Positions 35,757-46,551 of a stretch of DNA of 64,000 nt are shown piece after piece. Source of the stretch: Eucalyptus grandis (lineage: Eukaryota > Streptophyta > Magnoliopsida > Myrtales > Myrtaceae). Numbering within the stretch: the stretch's first letter is position 1; the number at the start of each line of letters is the position of its first letter. The notes below the pieces were generated by a model. It made no database searches, was not told where the DNA came from, and saw nothing but the letters and a program-made list of their open reading frames with translations. The stretch lies in NCBI RefSeq assembly GCF_016545825.1, contig NC_052618.1, positions 60,008,561-60,072,560 of the forward strand, given 5' to 3'. The position numbers and the translations under genes are program-made.

Positions 35757-36190
35757 ACTGTCACACGATCGTCACACGATCGACCATCGCACGATCGTCA
35801 CACGATTACTGCACGACCGTCGCACGATCGCTGCACGACCGTCGCCGTCACGATCGGCACAAAACGACTGGTGGCGCTCATGGGCTGCTGGCGCAAACGC
35901 AAGGGCGAGAGCGACTGGAGATCGGCACTGTCAAACGCGGCACACGATCGCACACCGTCGCCACACGACCGTCGCACGATCGTCGCACGATCGCCACACG
36001 ACTGCGGCACGACCGTCACACCATCGCCACGACCGCCGCACGACCGCCGCACGATCGCTGCACGATCGTCGCACAACGCCGCACAATTGTGGCACAATCG
36101 CCGCATGATCGTCGCACGCGACTGCCGTACGACCGTCGCACAATCGCTGCACGATGGTCGCACGACCGCCAACGACTGTCACACAATCAT
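35757..36190 (+). repeat. Degenerate minisatellite, CGATCGTCGCA-like unit of about 10-11 bp
   Basis: Dozens of imperfect copies of CGACCGTCGCA / CGATCGCCACA run through this stretch, separated at 35865-35935 by a short duplicated phrase (GGCGCTCATGGGCTGCTGGCG, also at about 35687). The unit itself contains CGATCG. The array stops abruptly against the duplicated NOTCHLESS segment at 36194. Confidence 0.85.
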
Positions 36191-36193
36191 TAC

Positions 36194-36869
36194 CAGAAAG
36201 TAGAACTACAAATGTGCATAGACCCAAAGGGAGAGAATCACCACAAGGGGGGAGAACATGCAGAGACCAAAAACACACAGGGACTGACTAATGCATACCA
36301 AATTGTACGCAAATAATCCACAGAGAGAAATAACCTATGCATACTAGGTTGTATAAGCAAATAAATGAGCAGAGAGAGATAAATGCGTAATTCATTGCTT
36401 CATGATGAAGATGATTTGACATAATAACAGTTACGCACTTGCTTCATTTCTTCAGCAGATGAATACTGTCTTCCAGTGTGATCGAAAGCTCCAGTCCGAA
36501 GAACATATTCGATGCTCAGAGCAAGGGAGTTAACCTAATGTCCATGACCCTACAACAAACATTTTACATAGATAAGGATGATCATGAAGAAAAGAAGAGA
36601 GGGATCTAGCAGTAACTTAGATTAAGAATGCGGACTTGGCAGTAGAAACCAAGAAAAGACATTACCCCACCAGCCATGAAAACTAAACTCCAACCTAAAT
36701 ATGCAGATCATGTCTAAGTGACATAAAAAAATAGTGGTATTTCCATTCTTAACATCAAAACCTCCTGAGAACTAAACAATGAAAAAGTTCGAGGACATGA
36801 TATCAATTAGTAATGGGTAGGTCACTAGGTGCCAAACTGCCTCCTGGCACCAAAGAGATCGAGTGAATG
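36194..36869. repeat. Duplicated segment, copy B (partner 29071-29746)
   Basis: Near-identical to 29071-29746. In this copy the NLE exon continues into further NLE exons at higher coordinates, so this is the likelier parental context. Confidence 0.9.
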
Positions 36870-37567
36870 CAGCTACTCCAAAGGCACAAATAAATCTAAA
36901 GCTTTTGTGGAGAAGAAGAAAACAGGCATGCAATGACCCTGTGAAATGTATAATGAACTTTTAAAAAGACGTTGCCTTCAATTCCCTTATCAGCTTCCCC
37001 TGGGAAGTTTCCCAGACTTTGACTGTACAGTCCTGGGAGCTGCAAGAAATTTAAAACAATTACTTCATCAGGTAACAAGTCATAAAAGCAGCGGCAGTTT
37101 GGCAAAATACAAGGATACTTAGTTGCTTGTAAGCAGAATTTTCAAGTCACCACTTGATCTTAGGCCCGTTAGAAGTATGATTTAGTCAAGAAAACTTCTT
37201 CATGTTATATTTTTGTTGCTCATGTAGCACAGCACTAGCATATGGACATTAATACATCACAAAGTGATTAACTATTTATCTAGAGTTAAGTGCCTCTCTG
37301 GTGACTAATTTGTTAGTGGAACAGCTATTAAGTATTGGGAAAGAGAGTTCATGACAAAAATTTGAAACCATTAAGTAAACGGCAGTTTCACCAACAATTG
37401 CCAAAATTAAGTAAGTTGCACACCCAGTATTTATTACACCGTCTCCTCCCCACTTTACACACGAAACAGCTAGAGTGTGTGACCACTCAGACATATTAAC
37501 ATCTCCTTAGTGTTACATCCCATATGCGTGCATCACCATCTTTACTAGAACCCACAAAGCGACGGCA
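36439..37567 (-). pseudogene. NOTCHLESS (NLE) WD40 pseudogene, three exons
   Basis: Minus-strand exons in order: 37567-37424, RRFVGSSKDGDARIWDVTLR then SGHTLAVSCVKWGGDGVINT; 37039-36976, SQDCTVKVWETSQGKLIREL; and 36549-36439, GHGH-stop-VNSLALSIEYVL then RTGAFDHTGRQYSSAEEMKQ. These cover consecutive WD40 blades of NLE. Two lesions are visible: one base is missing after TLRRC, so the frame shifts before SGHTLAV, and TGG has become TAG in GHGHW. The 36976 donor is GC rather than GT. The N-terminal NLE domain and the last blades are absent from the window. Confidence 0.82.
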
Positions 37568-37884
37568 ACCTCATTGGCAACCAGATTTGGGTTCGCCTGA
37601 CCTCAGGTAGCCTCAACGGCTGCCAGATTTGGTCACCGGTGGGTGGTCGGTCAATGGTTGGTGATAGAGTTTTATCGGACTTGATATTAATTTTTTTAAA
37701 AAAAAAATTAATAAAAGCCCTTTGTAAATATAGGGTTTACCAAATGATATCTACGCCAAAATCACTTTTCAATGCATTTTAAACTATAATTTGCCAAATA
37801 CTAAATCATTTCAAGAAACCCTTTTACCCTAAATGTATTTGCAATTTCCCAATGTCATTTCTTAAAAATCAAACCAAACGGGCC
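37568..37884. other. No gene recognised
   Basis: AT-rich sequence upstream of the NLE exons; I identified nothing. Confidence 0.4.
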
Positions 37885-38037
37885 CATATATAATCTAGCA
37901 TTGTATAAGCCATGCCAATTAGCTTTTGTATACAATAAGTGCAAGTACTCAATTTTCTATTATATATGGCAGAATTGAATTTAAGGGGTGTTAGATCAAG
38001 CAAGAAACCCCGACATTTTATTGCACATCATTTTCTA
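37885..38037. repeat. Third copy of the outer part of the MATE inverted repeat
   Basis: The stretch ATAAGCCATGCCAATTAGCT through TTTTATTGCACATCATTTTC matches 1527-1655 in the left arm and, inverted, about 13540-13670. It ends abruptly where an unrelated open frame begins. Confidence 0.8.
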
Positions 38038-38540
38038 AGGAACAAGAAGAAGCCTTGCACTGTTAATGGATTTGATCTTCCTGACTTGCCTCGATTCAAA
38101 GGAGAAGCGGACAGGCAAAAGATCAGCAAAAACTTGACTAGACCATTTGGGGTTGTCGCCGGACATCGAATAAGTAATAAACGATTGCATGCGGCTACCA
38201 AACTGTTAACATACTGGGATGAGGGAGGAAGAACAATAAGGAACAAGGCCCGATACTATGAACACGTTTCAAGAAGTCTGCTTGGTCAACAAGTCTTAAT
38301 ATTTTGTGAGAACCGTTTGGTCAAAGAATACTAAATCCTACAATAAGCTCAGAGATGTGACTTGGTGTTGAGTATGTGCTTTGTGAATCCTGAAGGGTGG
38401 ACATCCAGAGGATTAGTAACGAGTTGTTGTCGTTGGTACATATGAAGTATGATCAAGCTTCTGAGAGTGTTGTTGAGATTCAATCTGGAAGGAAGCAAAA
38501 AGCAGGGTCTTCTCTCGATTGAAGAAGTCAAACCAAAACC
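38031..38540 (+). pseudogene. Unrecognised, apparently frameshifted coding stretch
   Basis: An open frame (to a TAA at 38332-38334) reads in part KPCTVNGFDLPDLPRFKGEA, RPFGVVAGHRISNKRLHAAT and KLLTYWDEGGRTIRNKARYY, which has the composition of real protein. In the +1 frame the text goes on as KSYNKLRDV, and later VDIQRISNELLSLVHMKYDQ then ASESVVEIQSGRKQ before a stop near 38522. That suggests one gene broken by frameshifts. I do not recognise the family. It has no ATG of its own at a sensible place and begins at the border of the MATE repeat scrap. Confidence 0.4.
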
Positions 38541-38805
38541 GAGAGAGAGAGAGAAGAGAAGTGCGTTTAAAAAAGAAAAAGCCCGCACAGAGAGAGGGAC
38601 CTTCGTTGCCTCCCACTCTCTCTCTCTCTCTCTCTCTGTGCCTGCCATGTCCGAAGCAAAGACTCGTCCGACTCTCGGCTCCCATTCTCAACGAATGATC
38701 CGCAGCCTTCTTCTGCTCCGCCATACATAAAGCTTCTCACTCGTCGTCTTCCTTCGTTTTTTTGTGCTGCGATTCAGTTTTGGACGGCTTGACTTGTCGT
38801 TGTTG

Positions 38806-38814
38806 TTAGGGTTT
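38806..38814 (+). promoter_or_regulatory. Telo-box (TTAGGGTTT) in RABA4 leader
   Basis: TTAGGGTTT lies 48 bases before the RABA4 start codon. Telo-boxes are common near the 5' ends of plant genes active in dividing cells. Presence is seen; function is inferred. A (CT)n tract lies further upstream at about 38616-38637. Confidence 0.45.
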
Positions 38815-38861
38815 CCATTCGTCCCGCCGTCTCCCTATTCCTCTTTGTACCCATCGCTAAC

Positions 38862-40355
38862 ATGTCGAATTTGTACGCCAACTTCAATCAGAACATCGAT
38901 TACGTCTTCAAGATCGTCTTGATCGGCGACTCTGCCGTCGGCAAGTCCCAGCTTTTAGCTCGGTTCGCCCGCAACGAGTTCAGCTTGGACTCCAAAGCGA
39001 CTATCGGAGTTGAGTTCCAGACCAAGACGCTCTTGATCGATCACAAGACCATCAAAGCTCAGATTTGGGATACCGCCGGTCAAGAGAGGTACGTCCAGCT
39101 CGCCCCCAACCCAACTGATCACCCTGTGAACATAAACGAGAGCCCCTTTAGCTCCGAATTCGTTTATTTTTCTCTGCAATTGTCGAATTCCCCTGATTCA
39201 TCTTTGCTTTAGCAATAGAGTAGGGTATTAAAGCGTTCTGGTGCCGAAAGTTCCAATCAACTAGAATGTACTTAGGAAATTCTGACTGGACTGGAAGGAT
39301 GGAACTGTGATCTGATGATCATCGCGAGCGATGCTCAATAGGGCATGGCATGAAATTGCTTCTACTAAGTTGGTCTGGTCTTGTTTGAGTGGGGGAAGGT
39401 CCAAGGTGAGTTTGTTCTGAAAATGGTTTTCTGTCATTGAATCAAGCAGCTGAGGGTTCTTGTCGGATCAAGTTCCTGCAGTGTCATGACACAGCATGGA
39501 GTCCAGTATTCAGTGAAGCAAAATTGAGTGACCTTATCTTTGTTCACCCCACAGGAAAATATAACCTCACTAGCAGTTGAGGAGGATCTATTTCCAAAAT
39601 AAATGTGGCATTTCCTTTGAACCGACAGATTTGGATGAGATTTCTCATCTAATGATGCTGGTGGAAAGCAACCGAGGCACGTGTAGGCTGCTACGTTGAT
39701 ACTTAGTGAGTGTACATTGGGAGGTTGACAATTTAATTGTCCTAGCTTTCATAAATTATGGAGTGTAATCACAGTTGAGTAACTGATCTTCATATATGAC
39801 TGTCAAAAGAGGAAGATGTATGTTTAAGCATTGACGTATCGTTTTCATTTTCCCCTCCAAATTTCTGCTCTTTATTTCCATATTCATATGTCTGTCCACT
39901 CCTTTAGGTACCGGGCTGTCACCAGTGCATATTATAGAGGTGCGGTCGGAGCAATGTTGGTTTATGACATCACCAAACGTCAGTCTTTTGATCACATAGC
40001 GAGATGGTTAGAGGAATTGCGAGGACATGCAGACAAAAATATTGTTATTATGCTTGTCGGCAACAAATCTGACCTGGGGACTCTTCGCGCTGTACCCACT
40101 GAGGATGCCAAAGAGTTCGCACAAAGGGAAAACCTTTTCTTCATGGAGACATCTGCCCTTGAGGCCACGAATGTTGAAACTGCATTCCTCACAGTCTTGA
40201 CAGAGATTTACCGAATTATCAGCAAGAAAGCCCTGGTTGCAAATGATGAGGCCGAGTCTGGAGGGAGCTCACTTTTGCAGGGTACGAAGATAGTTGTTCC
40301 GGGACAGGAGCCAGAGCCTCAAGGAAAGACTTTCAGTTGTTGCTCGTCTTCATAA
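38862..40355 (+). CDS. RABA4-type Rab GTPase
   Basis: Small GTPase of the Rab11/RABA class, which directs vesicle traffic from the trans-Golgi network to the cell surface; RABA4 members act in polarised growth. Two exons, 38862-39088 and 39908-40355, join in frame (AG|G) to 224 residues. The P-loop GDSAVGKS is at residues 22-29, the effector region [13 protein letters not shown] at 44-56 and WDTAGQER at 69-76. NKSD is present after VMLVG-type beta strand, and the SAL motif is in [14 protein letters not shown]. The protein ends SCCSSS, giving paired cysteines for geranylgeranylation. Length and sequence are typical of the family and no lesion is seen. The 819-bp intron sits exactly after WDTAGQE, a common position in RABA genes. 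Confidence 0.93.
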
Positions 40356-42524
40356 GAGCATGGGCCCGTGACCTCATGCCCCTAAAGATTGGTGTTGTTT
40401 TGTCACATAGATCCTTTATACCTGTATAACGAATATAAATTTCCTCATAAATTTGAGAATTGATATCATTCTTGCTAGTGTTATGCAAGCAGAAAGAATT
40501 TTCTTTCCTTTTTCCTGTTATGTGGACCTCTTGATGGTCGTTGGGATGGGCGTGTTTCGATGAGGTTAATTCTTAGCTGAGATATTGACGACAAAAGATT
40601 GAAATTGTAGCTTGTGGCCAACAGCAGGATGATTACTGCCATTACACCCGTCCGCATTGCATGTTGGATTGTGGCTTTTAACAGACTCCACCAGGAAGTA
40701 TGCGAGCGTTTGGCTCCTGCATCCATTTCTTATTCCAGCACATGCATCTGTTCCAATTGAAGGACAAAGTGAAAATTATAGGTATTTTATCTGTGCCAAA
40801 TCGATGGTTCAAGCAGCTAGCAAATCCAGGCTCTGAGATGTGGCAGCTTTACTTGCCTACGAATGAGCAACTGAAGCCACGAAGGAGAAACAGAAAATGT
40901 ACCTTACGTATGAAAATGGAACAAATGATTCCTCTATGCAAATTCTAATTTCGTATCGGAATTCATCTTCTCATTTTCCTTGTAAAAGATTTGATGGAAT
41001 GGATCGTTTTCTAAAAAATGCTACTACCTATTAATGGAGTTGGTCATGGTTCTGTTGGTTCTTCAAACGATGTCTTGCAAGCAGATTTATACCACCTGAG
41101 TAATGGGTGTAACGATGATCAGAGAGTACTTAGGAAACACCTGGTTGCTGGGGGAGCCGTTTCTCCTAGCCCCCCCTGGCATATCGGTTGATGCTTTCCG
41201 GGTGAAGCAATGGACCGCTAATCCTATAGTGCCGTGAGAATTCGTTAATTGGGAGTAAACCATGCAAAGCAATTGCTTTAGGGGAAGTAAAACATATTTA
41301 TCGGATTCGTACGTGTGTCTAGATAAAATAAGGTAGTACTTAGCCAAAACGAAAAGGCAGAGATTAGAATGTCTGAGGAATTGGATGCTGGATTGACCGA
41401 GAATCGATGAGACAATGAAGATGTCATGAGCTTGTCGGTTCCAACTGGTGGCAAGCGTACGGAATAGGAGGCGGCCTTGAAATATGGAGGTAGACCTTGA
41501 CCTAGATGATTACATAGATTAATGTGCATTTGTTTTCTTTATGTGGGTGTCTCTGTCACCGCTGGAGTTTTCCTTCGACATAGATTGACAATTTGAAAAT
41601 AAGATCCCCCAGGAAAAAGCTGGCCAGTTTCACAAATTGAAATTTCTTTCTCGAGCAATCAGTAGGTGCGTTTAAATTGATGCACATTTAGCTTCGAATT
41701 GGGTGATGTTCAAATTTAATATGAGAGATCTGAAATAACACCAAACTGGAGCGGGTGTTCTCCAAGCATAGCCGTACAGCTCCAGCCAGGCCGAGACAAG
41801 TACTACTGCCTTGCGGTATACCATCATTCCTATAATGTGTCATGACTGGCTTCCCGGATACCATAATTAATCATTAATCTGAAAAAATCCACAGAAAAGG
41901 AGGGAAAGCCCAAAGAGACCCTTTATTATGCTGCATTTTGAATGATAAAACCTTTTTCTAATGTCTTCCTCAAACTTTAAGTATGGCTTAGGCGAAATGC
42001 CACAAACCAGTGTCATTTTCTTTCCATGATCTTTGCCCGTTTCACAAGTTCTCTGAGACTAAGATAGACGTTAACTCCATGGCACCTTGCGACCATTTGA
42101 ATCTAAGAATGCGTTGCTTGCCCAGCTCGGCCAGCCAACAGCTTTTCCAAGTGATCTCATCCATTGAAACAAAATGGAGTTTATGGTCCACCCAAATGTA
42201 TCAGAATGTGCATAGGCATAAATCCATATAATCTCAGTGGTACACCCAAGGAATTTTAGTCATTCAATGAACTTACATGTTCCTACTACCTAGTTTATCA
42301 AATACTATGATCGGTTTATATATTTACAGTAACATTACCTTCGATGCGGAGGGAAATTCTGCCTCAACTATTAGGTGTCAATTACTTTGAGCAAAATACA
42401 TTTGATGTCAATGTAATCAATAGCAGAAATACTTCATCCTACAAAATTGCAGAGACCAACAACTCCTTTTCAATCTCCATTCCAATGTAGTCTCAAGTGA
42501 TAGGGAAGAAAGTAGACATTTCAC
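40356..42524. other. Intergenic, convergent between RABA4 and DnaJ genes
   Basis: Downstream sequence of both genes. An 82-codon frame at 40700-40948 (+) has no recognisable motif, and nothing else is convincing. Confidence 0.5.
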
Positions 42525-45500
42525 CTAGCCAGACGCACCAGCTGCTGTACGTTTGTCATATTCACCTTGTTCTTCCTTTGCGAACTCTTCAATTAACTCC
42601 CTTTGTCTCTGGCTTAAATTCCTGCAACAAGTTGCATAATGCGTGTTACCTTACTCCTATCTCCCCCTATCCAAAACTTCCAGGGGTACTACTAGATGAC
42701 TCATCAAATCACAAGCAAAACACAGAGAACGTACGTCGGAATGCTGACATTGAAATGCACAAACTGGTCACCGAAAGAAAAAGAGCCTCGAGTTTTAATC
42801 CCTGTCAAAAATGCACAAAGATAAGATTATCATGAGCACGTAAAGTTCTACATAGGATTAATGAACAGAATCACTGTTTGCATATAGTACCCCAGCCTGA
42901 CACATGGAGGTTTCTCTTTTGGTATACTAAAATAATTATCTGCTCATTTGCAAGTGTAGCAGAAAGCAGAAATGATGTGAAAAGAATTTACAGATGTCGC
43001 AAAGGTAGTGAATTCATTGGCGCTACAAGTAAATTACAGTTTCTGCATATTTTCTCAAATGAAAATTAAACTGTAAAGCTCCAACAAAAGTAGCAATTAC
43101 AAAACCATACATATAAATGCAAACCTATCCACTAGAAAAATACTTGCTTATTGGAAATCAAGAAAATTTCTACCTTTTTTCTTCAAAACAACCTTCTGAC
43201 CAGGTTGAGTACCAGGACGGACCTGCAAGTCAAATTCAAACATTGGTTCAGCCATGATAATGGAACAGCACAACAATAAAGCCAACACCTGTCAGCCAAG
43301 TTCCACTGAAATTCTGACCGACCTTGAGGACCACATCTCCTGTCAGAGTAGGAACTTGGATGGTTCCTCCCAAAATTGCCTGCAGAGAACCAGTAGTCAC
43401 CCGTTAGCATGAATAAGCATCAACAGCACATGCAAAGATACACCTTTAGGTAGAAGAAAAAGGATCTCATAATTATGGTTTTCTAATTACAGCCAGCTTC
43501 TGAAATCATGAGTCAGACAAAGACAGGAGAGTAAGTTATTGCTTTACCATAATTTCACACGGTTCAAAGTTTCCATTACTATAATGTCCAAAATGCTGTT
43601 AATATAGTAGAGCAGTTGCACCTGTGTGACTCCCAAAACAGCATCGACATGGATGTCAGCACCTTCTCGTCGGAAAACAGGATCTTCACGGACCTGCAAG
43701 GAGTGCAATTTCAAGGTAATTACGTATCTCCAGGAACCAGATGGTCTAGACCAGCAGATGGCGTTTCAAAAGTAGCAGAAGACAATACGCAATTAAGGTG
43801 TACTGCCAGTACCTTAATGGTCACGTAAAGATCTCCAGGTTGGTTTCCATCGGGATCCGCACCACCACTTCTATTCACTTTCATGGTATCATTGTCATCT
43901 ACCCCTAAAAAAAAGCGAGGTGTTGTCATGAGCCAACCATCTAGATCAGCAGTATAGTTAACAGGTACATTAATGGGTATCACATAAATGACAGCAAAAG
44001 GATCTGCTCTCTCCACCTCCTCAACTTATCAATCTATACAAATGTGCAACAGAAGAGAAAATACAACCCGTTCAAACGATATCCACTGCATCCATCCTCC
44101 AGATATTTAAAAAGTTTGCACCCACAAGTAGAAGCCAACATAATCTCACTTCATGCAACATACCATGCTCAACCAAAGGAGTTTATGTTGCACAGTGTCA
44201 ACTAGTGACAATAATTACTGATAAAAAGCTTATTTAGGGATTACCCAGTAATACCCAAGTCCAGCAACTCCCCAGAAGGAAGGGTACCCATCGTGACAAG
44301 TCAATGATGGGAGAGAAAAATAAAGCATCTTAAAACAAACTCCTGAATTCAACTCTCCACGTAATCATCATTTTCTATCCATGCCCAGTTTACAATTCTG
44401 ACGACTGCAACAAAAAATGATAAAGAAAATAACAAAAACACTTTTCTAGTCATTAAGAGTTCCCACACACAACACACTGTTATAATTCATCAGCGCTCAC
44501 TGGCACCTGACAAAAAAATCTACTTACTTCTGATTCAGCTTAAAAACCCAAGATATGATATGTCCCTGTTACGAGAAGATTTAGAAGAGGCTATTTGTGG
44601 GAAGAAAAGACTATCCAACAGATATAGGCAAAGAAGCTTATATTTTGTCCCAGACATTGAACCTGGACTGGGTAGTCAGATTAATTGGTTGAACTGACAA
44701 CCAGCTGATAGTCTGGTCGGTATTTGGCTAAACTAGTGATGGTCAGAACACAGGCCAACTGAGGATTGACCACCGAATCAACCCCGGCATGGTGAAGCAG
44801 TCCATGTCTTCAAACTAAATCAACCCGATTTTGATCTTAGCCTCCAGGGCATTGGTTAGGCAGTAGTTCCTAAACCTGGATTGGATGGCCAGTTGGACAG
44901 ATTGAACTGAGAAACAGCTGGTAGTCCGGTCCTGTTATTAGCTAAACCAGCTATGGTAAAAACCCAGAACCTGGGTATGACTACTATATCAACCACTGCA
45001 CGAGTGACCTGGTCCACCTTTCCAAACAGGACCAACCCTACTTTAGGGCCTTCACCTCTTGGGTATTGATTTGCTTTTCTACTGTGCACATTGGTTTAGA
45101 TGAGACCATATCTCTAGCCTTGACTCCAGATGGGCTGAAATTGGGATTTCTTAGATTGTCTGACCCATTAGAACACTGACATATAAATTACAAAGCTGCT
45201 ACCAAAGGGACTAGAACCTTAGACCCTAGGGTCAGATGTGCGCCTGGTGCTCATGTAAACATGAAAACATCACCACTGGTTCAACTGCCAACCCCCAACC
45301 TGAACGGTTTGTGACTGGTCTGGATTTGAACACTGACATATCTGACAAGGGAAGCATAAAAACCATGCTCCCAGCAAATTAAGTTTATCCAGTAAAAGTA
45401 CCTGGCATGATATCCAATTTGACTGATTTTGATCCCATTACAATCCTTTGACCCTTGCATGTCTTGCAAAAGCTCTGATACAAGAAAACACAAATATTCA

Positions 45501-46517
45501 AATTAAGAAGCAAAATAAGCTAGTAAAGATATGTAGAAATTAATTTAAAGACAAAAAGAGGATATCAATGCAATCAATTTAGAAATTATACTTGCAAGTT
45601 AGAAAAAAGTTCTAACACATCATCTTTGACAGAAAAAGGACAACCATATAGTCATGACCATACGCCAAGGTAATGCAACATCCGTTTATCAATTTATCTA
45701 ACATATCCACAAAATGAACAAGTAAATTATATTGCAATTCCATGTAAGCAATAAACCTCATGTTGTCACTCTGACATACCCAGTTTCCACCTTTTTTGGG
45801 GGTGTGCACGCATGCACGCGCACATACATGAGACGCCTGTCTTTTCTCACCATTCTAGATCTTTCCTCCATAACCAATTAAAATTGTCTTACTTCTGAAG
45901 AAAAGAGAGACGTTGAGCAACCAAAGATATGTTCCTCTGGAGTTTAGACACTATACATAAGAAATCATCATTTACAGCTATTCTGCAGCTTTCCTCTCTA
46001 ATCAGTTAGGAGAATTTCACTCATCAATAAAAGACAAAGACGTCAAACAACCAAAGATAACTCTAGAGTTCAGACTCAACAATAAAACCAGTGCAGCAAG
46101 ATACTGAAAACATACAATTAATCAACTGATTCAAACATACTATCAAGCAAATCCTAGTAGTGCAAAGCAGCAGTTTGGCTATCTCCGAAAAGCTTTAATA
46201 TGTGTGCATGAATAAGGACGATTCACATACCGAGACAGTTTTTCCAGATCCTCCGCATTGACTACAAGTTTGACGGATACTAAACATGCCTCTTTGCATG
46301 TATGTCTGCAATTAAGCAAAAGAATACTTCAGCCACATAAAAAAATTTCTCTATCCAAATAGCCAATCATATTGTCATCAGAAAGCACCTCCCCAGCACC
46401 TCCACAGCGTCTACAATTTTCTGGTTTTGTCCCAGGCGGTACACCAGTTCCACCTGCCAAAACACAGAAGGTAAAAGAAGGGAATAGTAATTTGTAAACA
46501 ATATTTCTATTGGAGCC

Positions 46518-46551
<34 letters not shown>

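Noticed and set aside
35757..36190. CRISPR-like array.
   Set aside because: Repeat and spacer are not distinct; units are about 10-11 bp and degenerate, and the genome is a plant.
35131..36316. 182-codon plus frame and minus frames rich in RRTI/DRRTI repeats.
   Set aside because: They are translations of the CACGATCG-type minisatellite and adjoining repeat DNA; not proteins.
38862..39212. 117-codon frame as a short Rab.
   Set aside because: It is the first RABA4 exon read through into its intron; the spliced product with the second exon is complete and conserved.
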